DNA of 47,782 bases from Actinobacteria bacterium UBA4719 (GTDB taxonomy: Bacteria > Actinomycetota > Actinomycetes > Actinomycetales > Dermatophilaceae): contig DHJN01000017.1 of the NCBI GenBank assembly GCA_002404345.1, positions 8,635 to 56,416 on the forward strand. Direction: 5' to 3'. The translations under genes were made by a program, and so were the position numbers. Positions 34,958 through 40,968 of this stretch are shown here, one piece after another. The stretch's first letter is position 1; the number at the start of each line of letters is the position of its first letter. The notes under the pieces were generated by a model. It was not told the DNA's origin, did no database searches, and worked only from the letters and a program-made list of their open reading frames with translations.

Positions 34958-36559
34958 TCAGACGGTGGCAGTGCCCGCGCCGGCGGAGTCGCCTTGGCCG
35001 CCGCGGGTGCGACGACGGCTACGGCTCCGTCTTGGCTTGGCGTCCTCGGAGTTCTTCGGGCGATCTGCGGCGGGACGCTCGCGGCCTTCGGAGGAGTGAG
35101 AGCCGCCGCCAGCTGAGCCACCGGAGCGGCCGCCGCCAGCTGAGCCACCGGAGCGGCCGCCGCCGCTGCGACCAGCGGAGGAACGGCCACGGTCGGGTGG
35201 TCCGCCCTTGGAGCCCTTGCCGGTCTCGCCGAGGTCCTCGAACTTCTCGGCAGCCAGGCCCTCACGGGTCCGGCTGGACCTGGGCAGCCGGCCGGTCGCG
35301 CCCGCGGGGATGTCCATGTCCGTGAAGAGGTGCTCGGACGAGGAGTAGGTCTCCTGCGGCCCGGGGATACCCAGGTCGAGGGTCTTGTTGATCATGCCCC
35401 AGCGGTGCAGGTCGTCCCAGTCGACGAACGTGACGGCGATACCGGTGTTGCCCGCGCGGGCCGTCCGGCCAATACGGTGCAGGTAGGTCTTGTCGTCTTC
35501 GGGGCACTGGTAGTTGATCACGTGCGTGACATTGTCCACGTCGATACCGCGGGCTGCCACGTCGGTGGCGACCAGGATGTCGACCTTGCCGTTGCGGAAC
35601 GCGCGCAGCGCCTGCTCGCGCGCCCCCTGGCCGAGGTCTCCGTGGATGGGCGCCGCGGCGAAGCCCCGCTCGATGAGGTCGTCGGCGACCTTGGCGGCGG
35701 TGCGCTTGGTCCGGCTGAAGATGAGGGTCAGACCGCGGTTCCTGGCCTGGAGCATCCGGGCCAGCATCTCGACCTTGTCCATGGCATGCGCGCGGTAGAC
35801 GAACTGCTCGACCGCCTTCACTGTGTGACCGTCCTGTTCCTCGCCCATGGCCCGGATGTGGGTGGGCTGGCTCATGTAGCGACGGGCCAGCGCCACGATG
35901 GCGCCCGGCATCGTGGCCGAGAAGAGCATCGTCTGCCGGCTGGCGGGCGTCATCGCGAGCAGCTTCTCGATGTCCGGCAGGAAGCCGAGGTCGAGCATCT
36001 CGTCGGCCTCGTCGAGCACGACGCTCTTGACGTAGGAGAGGTCGAGGTGACCCTGCTTGGCGAGGTCGATGAGCCTTCCGGGCGTGCCGACGACGATCTC
36101 GACACCGCGCTGGAGCGCTTCGATCTGCGGCTCGAAGGCGCGGCCGCCGTAGATCGTGAGGACACGGACGCCGCGAGCCTTGCCGGCGTGCTCGAGGTCA
36201 CCGGAGACCTGAACGGCGAGCTCGCGGGTGGGTGCCACCGCGAGGGCCTGCGGCTTCCCGGCGGTCGTCAGCGTCGCAAACGCGTCATCCTTGGGACTGA
36301 TCACCCGCTGGATCATGGGTATGCCGAATCCCAGCGTCTTGCCGGTGCCGGTCTTGGCCTGGCCGATGATGTCGTGGCCACCGAGGGCAACCGGCAACGT
36401 CATCGCCTGGATCGGGAAGGGGTGGATGATGCCGGCGTCGGCCAGGGCAGCGACGATGTCAGGGTGAACGTCGAAGTCGGCAAACGTGGGCTCGGGGGCG
36501 TGAGGAACGGCGTTGGTCTCGGCAGCGTCAGACGCTGCCGTGGTTTCTTCGGTGGTCAT
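34958..36559 (-). CDS. rhlE: DEAD-box ATP-dependent RNA helicase (RhlE type)
   Basis: The 533-residue helicase shows the Q motif (FADFDVHPDIVAALADAGI), Walker A AKTGTGKT at 68-75, PTRELA, VLDEADEMLD, FSATMPG, and HRIGRTARAG. The C-terminal tail from about residue 430 is disordered, with Gly/Ser/Arg-rich repeats and a final basic block (RRSRSRRRTRGG) likely to bind RNA. A 27-bp duplication there repeats GGRSGGSAG. It acts in RNA unwinding, for example ribosome assembly or decay. The ATG at 36559 is preferred because the GAGAGA-containing leader precedes it and the protein then begins as in homologues. It is divergent from the ferritin-like gene. Confidence 0.93.
   Translation of the reverse strand: MTTEETTAASDAAETNAVPHAPEPTFADFDVHPDIVAALADAGIIHPFPIQAMTLPVALGGHDIIGQAKTGTGKTLGFGIPMIQRVISPKDDAFATLTTAGKPQALAVAPTRELAVQVSGDLEHAGKARGVRVLTIYGGRAFEPQIEALQRGVEIVVGTPGRLIDLAKQGHLDLSYVKSVVLDEADEMLDLGFLPDIEKLLAMTPASRQTMLFSATMPGAIVALARRYMSQPTHIRAMGEEQDGHTVKAVEQFVYRAHAMDKVEMLARMLQARNRGLTLIFSRTKRTAAKVADDLIERGFAAAPIHGDLGQGAREQALRAFRNGKVDILVATDVAARGIDVDNVTHVINYQCPEDDKTYLHRIGRTARAGNTGIAVTFVDWDDLHRWGMINKTLDLGIPGPQETYSSSEHLFTDMDIPAGATGRLPRSSRTREGLAAEKFEDLGETGKGSKGGPPDRGRSSAGRSGGGRSGGSAGGGRSGGSAGGGSHSSEGRERPAADRPKNSEDAKPRRSRSRRRTRGGQGDSAGAGTATV
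35111..35164. repeat. 27-bp tandem duplication inside rhlE
   Basis: Two identical 27-mers beginning AGCTGAGCCACCGGAGCGG lie in the region encoding the Gly/Ser/Arg tail. The duplication is in frame. Confidence 0.95.
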
Positions 36560-36745
36560 GAAATTTCTCTCGATCGGGCGAGGGCCACGCGTGTCCGAAG
36601 GGTTCGGCAGGATGCGGGCCACGCTGCAAAGCGGGCCGATCGGAGTTCTTCGTGGGTGCAGCACAGTTCGTCTGGCTGCTGATTTGTGCCGACCGGGCAC
36701 CGATGTCAGAACCAAGTCTAGCGGTGAGCACTACTGTGTGCGTTC

Positions 36746-37507
36746 ATGGACGATCTGGAAGGGCACGAATCCCTCGCCGATGGGCTCGAGGGCGAGCCTG
36801 CTGAGGTCGAGAGCTCCGGTGCCGTCGCGGGCGATCCGTTCTCCGATGACCCGACCTATCGCGCGGCGGTCGTCGACCTGCTCGGAGCACTGGCCTACGG
36901 TGAGCTGACTGCCTTCTCCCGGCTGGCTGCAGATGCCGATATGGCTCCGAACCAACCGGCGAAGGCCGCGCTGGCTCGGGTGGCTGTGGCTGAGTTCCAT
37001 CACTACGAGGCGTTGACCGGTCGGCTCGCCGAGATGGGTGTGGACCCCGATGCGGCCATGGAGCCCTTCATCGCGCCGATCGACGGGTTCCACGACCGCA
37101 CCAGGCCCACCGGCTGGCTTGAGGGCCTGGTGAAGGCCTATGTGGGCGATGGCATCGCGACGGACTTCTATCGCGAGATCTCGGCCTATGTGGATCCGTG
37201 GACACAGACACTGGTCCGTTCGGTGCTCCAGGACGTTGGGCAGGCCGAGTTCGCCGTCAAGGCCATCCGGGAGGCCATCGAGGCCGACCCCTCGGTGGCA
37301 GGACGTCTCGCGCTCTGGGGCCGTCGTCTGGTCGGCGAGGCGCTGTCCCAGTCGCAGCGCGTGGCCGTCGAACGCGATGACCTGGCCAGCCTGCTCGTGG
37401 GCGGAACCAACCGCCCCGGTGCGGACCTGGCCGAGATGGGGCGGATGTTTACCCGGCTCACCGACGAGCACATCCGGCGGATGGGGCGGCTTGGGCTGAA
37501 CGCCTGA
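36746..37507 (+). CDS. Ferritin-like-fold protein
   Basis: The 253-residue protein starts with about 35 acidic residues and continues as a four-helix bundle with possible metal ligands: GALAYGELTAFSRL, AVAEFHHYEALTGRL and VLQDVGQAEFAVKAIREAIE, with Glu and paired His at helix positions usual for ferritin-like diiron proteins. It matches the Rv3210c-type protein of this locus. No activity is known. TACTGT ends eight bases before the ATG, so a leaderless message is likely. It is divergent from rhlE and convergent with DUF3107. Confidence 0.75.
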   Translation: MDDLEGHESLADGLEGEPAEVESSGAVAGDPFSDDPTYRAAVVDLLGALAYGELTAFSRLAADADMAPNQPAKAALARVAVAEFHHYEALTGRLAEMGVDPDAAMEPFIAPIDGFHDRTRPTGWLEGLVKAYVGDGIATDFYREISAYVDPWTQTLVRSVLQDVGQAEFAVKAIREAIEADPSVAGRLALWGRRLVGEALSQSQRVAVERDDLASLLVGGTNRPGADLAEMGRMFTRLTDEHIRRMGRLGLNA

Positions 37508-37508
37508 G

Positions 37509-37553
37509 GCCCGAGCCGGTTCAGATCGTGGGCCCGAGCCGGTTCAGATCGTG
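37509..37553. repeat. 23-bp-period duplication at the DUF3107 gene end
   Basis: GCCCGAGCCGGTTCAGATCG and two more bases occur at 37509-37530 and again at 37532-37553. The right copy contains the stop and last codons of the DUF3107 gene, and the left copy lies just after the ferritin-like gene. Confidence 0.9.
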
Positions 37554-37768
37554 CCGAACCCCACGGAGCCCTTCTTGGCTGCACCGAGGTCGACGTAGCC
37601 GATCGTGGCCACCGGAACGATCACGCGCCGACCCGAACCGTCGACCAGGCTGAGCAGACCCCCCTCGGTCAACGCCGCGGTCACCAGGGCCTCGACCTCC
37701 TCAGGGGACTGCTCGGACTCCACCACGATCTCGCGCGCGACGTTTTGCACGCCGATCTTGACCTCCAC
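37544..37768 (-). CDS. DUF3107 family small protein
   Basis: The 74-residue product reads VEVKIGVQNVAREIVVES at the start and TIGYVDLGAAKKGSVGFGTI at the end, which is the actinobacterial DUF3107 family (Rv3208A, TB9.4 type). Homologues are small ATP-binding or unknown proteins. The GTG start has GAGGAAAGG upstream at good distance. The leader carries four copies of a 14-bp repeat. The tetR gene lies upstream on the same strand, 154 bases away. Confidence 0.9.
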   Translation of the reverse strand: MEVKIGVQNVAREIVVESEQSPEEVEALVTAALTEGGLLSLVDGSGRRVIVPVATIGYVDLGAAKKGSVGFGTI

Positions 37769-37783
37769 GGGAAAGCCTTTCCT

Positions 37784-37848
37784 CAGACTTGATGTTTCAG
37801 ACTTGATGTTTCAGACTTGATGTTCTTGATATTTCAGACTTGATGTCA
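37784..37848. repeat. 14-bp repeat in the DUF3107 leader
   Basis: CAGACTTGATGTTT occurs at 37784 and 37798, with CAGACTTGATGTTC at 37812. After a ten-base interruption a fourth copy, CAGACTTGATGTCA, begins at 37835. The array starts about 16 bases upstream of the DUF3107 start codon and would be transcribed in its leader. Confidence 0.9.
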
Positions 37849-37922
37849 GGGTGAACGTCAGCATGTGATGCCCGCTCGTCTGCAACGCCAGGCATCGTGT
37901 GCTCGTCGTCCTTCGTCGAAGG

Positions 37923-38591
37923 CTAACCCGCGTCGGAGCCAGATCCTTCCCGGTCGGAGCCAGATCCTTCCCGCTCGATCTTGGGGAAGCCGCCCAGGCC
38001 ACGCCAGGACAACGTCGCCAGCAGGCGGGCCGCTTCGTCACGGGGGATCGACGAACCTTGCGACAGCCAGAAGCGCGCGCAGATCTGGGCCATACCCGAC
38101 AGCGCCATGCCGAGCAGATGTGCCTCGGCGTCGGGCAGGTCGGTGTCCTCCTTGATGACCTCGGCGATGGCCTCGGCGGAGTCCTTCGAGACCTGGTCGA
38201 CGCGTTCTCGGACGGCAGCCTCATTGGTCAGGTCGGACTCGAAGACCAGTCGGAACGGTGCGCCGTCACTGGCGACGAACTCGAAGTAGGCGGCGATGGT
38301 GGCTGCGACGCGCTGTTTGTTGTCCGTGGTCGACGCCAGGGCTGCCCGGATCAGGTCCAGGAGCTCGCCGGAGTGTTGGTCGAGCAGGGCGAGGTAGAGA
38401 TCGAGCTTGCCCGGGAAGTGTTGGTACAGAACGGGTTTGGAGACCCCGGCGCGGTCGGCGATCTCGTCCATCGCGGCGGCGTAGTAGCCGGACTCGACGA
38501 ACACCTCCTGCGCGGCCTCGAGCAGCTGCGCCCGACGTGCGGAGCGAGGCAGCCGCACGCCGCGGCCGCGGGTGTCAGGACGGATCGACAC
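37923..38591 (-). CDS. TetR-family transcriptional regulator
   Basis: The 222-residue protein has an N-terminal helix-turn-helix typical of TetR regulators (RRAQLLEAAQEVFVESGYYA, EIADRAGVSKPVLYQHFPGK) and a helical ligand-binding domain. It matches the Rv3208-type regulator of this locus. GTG at 38591 is selected, with AAAGGAAGGG just upstream; longer in-frame starts overlap the divergent moeZ region. The C-terminus reads REGSGSDREGSGSD, produced by a 21-bp duplication (37933-37974). A 19-bp triple repeat between it and moeZ may hold its operator. Confidence 0.9.
   Translation of the reverse strand: MSIRPDTRGRGVRLPRSARRAQLLEAAQEVFVESGYYAAAMDEIADRAGVSKPVLYQHFPGKLDLYLALLDQHSGELLDLIRAALASTTDNKQRVAATIAAYFEFVASDGAPFRLVFESDLTNEAAVRERVDQVSKDSAEAIAEVIKEDTDLPDAEAHLLGMALSGMAQICARFWLSQGSSIPRDEAARLLATLSWRGLGGFPKIEREGSGSDREGSGSDAG
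37933..37974. repeat. 21-bp tandem duplication at the tetR 3' end
   Basis: Two copies of a 21-mer beginning TCGGAGCCAGATCC differ at the last base. They are in frame and duplicate seven residues just before the stop codon. Confidence 0.92.
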
Positions 38592-38613
38592 TGGTGGTGT
38601 CCCTTCCTTTGGG

Positions 38614-38670
38614 CGATGACCCAGGTTGAGCTCGATGACCCAGGGTGAGGCCGATGACCCAGGGTGAGGT
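38614..38670. repeat. 19-bp triple repeat between tetR and moeZ
   Basis: CGATGACCCAGGGTGAGGC-type units begin at 38614, 38633 and 38652 with one or two differences each. They lie 23-79 bases upstream of the tetR start and could be a regulator-binding array or a neutral minisatellite. The unit has no strong dyad symmetry. Confidence 0.85.
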
Positions 38671-38766
38671 CGGTTCACGTGGCCGATGTCCGTGTGCCAG
38701 GACGCGACATCCGGGGCGGGTATCCGACAGGCGAAACGCATCCTACGCGGGAGTAACCTCACAAGC

Positions 38767-39966
38767 ATGGCACTCCCTCCTCTTGTCGAGCCATCGGCGC
38801 CCTTGTCCACCCAGGAGGTCGAGCGCTACGCCCGGCACGTGCTCATCCCCGACGTGGGCATGGAGGGTCAGCGCCGCCTCAAGAACGCGCGGGTCCTGGT
38901 GGTCGGCGCGGGGGGTCTGGGGTCGCCCGCGTTGGTCTACCTCGCGGCGGCCGGTGTCGGAACCATCGGTGTGGTTGACGCCGACGTGGTGGAGCTGTCG
39001 AACCTGCAGCGGCAGGTGGTCCACGGAGTCGCGGACGTCGGCCGGTTGAAGTCCGAGTCCGCAGCGGAGACGCTGGCATCGGTCAACCCGTTGGTGCGCG
39101 TCGTGCGGCACGACGTCCGGATCGACTCGACCAACGCTCTTGAGATCATCGCTGACTACGACCTCGTGCTGGACGGGACGGACAACTTCCCGACCCGGTA
39201 TCTGCTCAACGACGCGTGCGTCCTGCTCGGCAATCCGGATGTCTGGGGGTCGATCTATCGCTTCGACGGTCAGGTCAGCGTCTGGTGGGCGCAGCATGGT
39301 CCGTGCTACCGCTGCGTGTTCCCCGAGCCGCCTCCACCGGGTCTGGTGCCGTCCTGCGCCGAGGGTGGGGTCCTCGGGGTCCTCTGCGCGTCGATCGGAT
39401 CCATCCAGGCCGCCGAGGCCGTGAAACTCATTGTCGGCATTGGGGATCCGTTGATCGGCCGGTTGATGGTGCACGACGCACTGCGCCAGAGCTGGGACGT
39501 CCTCACTGTGCGCAAGGACCCTGACTGCGCCGTGTGCGGTGAGTCGCCGACCGTCACCGAACTCGTTGACTACCAAGACTTCTGCGGTATTCCGGGTGGA
39601 TCGGCCACAGCCGGCACTGGCGCGGTTCCCCTGATCTCGGTGCGAGAGCTGGCGGACCTGCTGTCTGGCAGTAATTCATCAGGCGCCTCGTCGGGTGTAC
39701 TGCTGGTCGATGTGCGCGGGAGCGAAGAGCAGGCGATCGCGAGCATCCCAGGAGCGCAGGCGATCCATCTTGACGAGTTCCGTTCTGGCACAGCGGTTTT
39801 GCGGATTCCGTTCGACCACCCGGTCGTCATCCACTGCAAGGTGGGCAGCCGCTCGGAGGAGGCCGCACGGATCCTGATCGAGGCGGGCCACCCGGACGTG
39901 CGCAGTCTTGAGGGGGGAGTGCTCGCCTGGGTTCGCGAAATCGACCCCGCCCAGCCGAGCTACTGA
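38767..39966 (+). CDS. moeZ: Adenylyltransferase/sulfurtransferase MoeZ
   Basis: The 399-residue protein fuses a ThiF/MoeB-type E1 domain (ATP loop VGAGGLGSP at about 46-54, zinc cysteines Cys180, Cys183, Cys254 and Cys257) to a rhodanese domain with active-site Cys357 in HCKVGSRS. It adenylates a ubiquitin-like sulfur carrier such as MoaD or CysO and moves sulfur onto it for molybdopterin, cysteine or thiamine-related synthesis. TAACCT ends seven bases before the ATG, so the mRNA is probably leaderless. The ATL gene starts three bases after its stop and is likely in the same operon. Confidence 0.94.
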   Translation: MALPPLVEPSAPLSTQEVERYARHVLIPDVGMEGQRRLKNARVLVVGAGGLGSPALVYLAAAGVGTIGVVDADVVELSNLQRQVVHGVADVGRLKSESAAETLASVNPLVRVVRHDVRIDSTNALEIIADYDLVLDGTDNFPTRYLLNDACVLLGNPDVWGSIYRFDGQVSVWWAQHGPCYRCVFPEPPPPGLVPSCAEGGVLGVLCASIGSIQAAEAVKLIVGIGDPLIGRLMVHDALRQSWDVLTVRKDPDCAVCGESPTVTELVDYQDFCGIPGGSATAGTGAVPLISVRELADLLSGSNSSGASSGVLLVDVRGSEEQAIASIPGAQAIHLDEFRSGTAVLRIPFDHPVVIHCKVGSRSEEAARILIEAGHPDVRSLEGGVLAWVREIDPAQPSY

Positions 39967-39969
39967 GCC

Positions 39970-40338
39970 GTGGAACTGCCGCACTTCGCCGAGGCGGTGC
40001 TCGACATCGTCGACCAGATCCCGGCGGGCATGGTTCTGGCCTACGGAGACGTCGCGGAGCTGATCGGGCAGGGCGGCCCTCGGCAGGTCGGGTCGGTGAT
40101 GTCCCGCTACGGCTCGTCGGTTACCTGGTGGCGGGTGATCCGCGCGAGCGGCGAGGCACCCCAGAGGCTGCAGGACGAAGCACTGGCGCACTGGTGTGCG
40201 GAGGGAACTGCGCTCGTGCGAGGCGCTCTCGCGGGACGCCGGGTGGACATGAAACGGGCCCGATGGGACGGCGAGGCTGGGTTGGGCGGACGGACCGAGA
40301 CGTCTGCGAGGAGGCGGGCAGAAAATTGTCCTCGATGA
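39970..40338 (+). CDS. Alkyltransferase-like protein (ATL)
   Basis: The 122-residue protein is the DNA-binding half of O6-methylguanine methyltransferases: VLAYGDVAELIGQGGPRQVG forms the helix-turn-helix region. At the place of the reactive PCHRV cysteine it reads TWWRVIR, with Trp53 at the Cys position. It therefore cannot transfer the alkyl group and should bind damaged guanine and pass it to nucleotide excision repair. The start is GTG three bases after moeZ. The last 30 residues are basic and variable. Confidence 0.88.
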   Translation: MELPHFAEAVLDIVDQIPAGMVLAYGDVAELIGQGGPRQVGSVMSRYGSSVTWWRVIRASGEAPQRLQDEALAHWCAEGTALVRGALAGRRVDMKRARWDGEAGLGGRTETSARRRAENCPR

Positions 40339-40439
40339 GGCCGACTCAACATGAGGTATCGCCCCGTCTTGGGGTAGTGTCCTTCCCGTAGTTGCTGTGC
40401 ATCGCACGTCTTGAACGCTTGCGGCCTTGTGCCGGGGGT

Positions 40440-40524
40440 GCGCTTTGTTCCAGTCTGGAGCGGACGACGAACACCGCGACGATCGGCCCCGGCACTCGGG
40501 ATCGACAAAGCGCTCTTGGAGGAA
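40440..40524 (+). promoter_or_regulatory. Cold-shock gene leader with stem next to the ribosome binding site
   Basis: GCGCTTTGT (40440-40448) pairs perfectly with ACAAAGCGC (40505-40513). The right arm ends two bases before the Shine-Dalgarno TTGGAGGAA (40516-40524). The leader may be up to 150 bases or more. Such a fold could hold the ribosome site in a temperature-dependent structure, as known for cspA leaders in E. coli; here it is a prediction from pairing only. Confidence 0.45.
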
Positions 40525-40532
40525 AAATAGTT

Positions 40533-40736
40533 ATGGCAACTGGCACCGTGAAGTGGTTCAACGCTGAAAAGGGCTTCGGCTTCATTGCTCCCGAGGACGG
40601 CAGCGCCGACGTGTTCGCGCACTACTCGGCCATCGCCAGCAGCGGATACCGCTCGCTCGATGAGAACCAGAAGGTTGAGTTCGACATCACCCAGGGCCCG
40701 AAGGGCCCGCAGGCGGAGAACATCCGCCCGCTCTGA
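40533..40736 (+). CDS. Cold-shock protein (CspA family)
   Basis: The 67-residue protein has the RNP1 motif [11 protein letters not shown] and RNP2-like DVFAHYSAI of cold-shock domain proteins, and the standard start [17 protein letters not shown]. It binds single-stranded RNA or DNA as an RNA chaperone. A consensus TTGGAGGAA precedes the ATG. A structured leader, a 14-bp tandem array after the stop codon, and a 15-bp terminator hairpin surround the gene, giving an unusually organised transcript. Confidence 0.97.
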   Translation: MATGTVKWFNAEKGFGFIAPEDGSADVFAHYSAIASSGYRSLDENQKVEFDITQGPKGPQAENIRPL

Positions 40737-40840
40737 GTAATCTCGAAACTGTAATCTCGAAACTGTAATCTCGAAACTGTAATCTCGAAACTGTAATCTC
40801 GAAACTGTAATCTCGAAGAACTCCGAGTAATCTCGGAGAA
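40737..40840. repeat. 14-bp tandem array, csp 3' untranslated region
   Basis: Five identical copies of GTAATCTCGAAACT (40737-40806) start directly after the TGA stop codon. Two diverged copies follow (GTAATCTCGAAGAA at 40807 and GTAATCTCGGAGAA at 40827). The diverged end contains a 7-bp hairpin, CTCCGAG with CTCGGAG, around the loop TAAT. Confidence 0.95.
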
Positions 40841-40868
40841 CTCTGAGCTCGCAGAACCTGTTCTGAAC

Positions 40869-40904
40869 CACGAATGCCCCGGCCTTCCAGCCGGGGCATT
40901 CGTG
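40869..40904 (+). terminator. Terminator of the cold-shock gene
   Basis: CACGAATGCCCCGGC (40869-40883) and its exact complement (40890-40904) form a 15-bp stem with a CTTCCA loop. It lies 130 bases after the csp stop codon and 65 bases before adnA. Confidence 0.88.
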
Positions 40905-40968
40905 CGTCTGGTGCAGGTCTGCAACCGCCTCGCGAAGGGGTGCCGGTGGGCCGTGATGGAATCGGCCC

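Noticed and set aside
40737..40840. CRISPR-like direct repeat array after csp
   Set aside because: The repeats abut without spacers, so it is a minisatellite.
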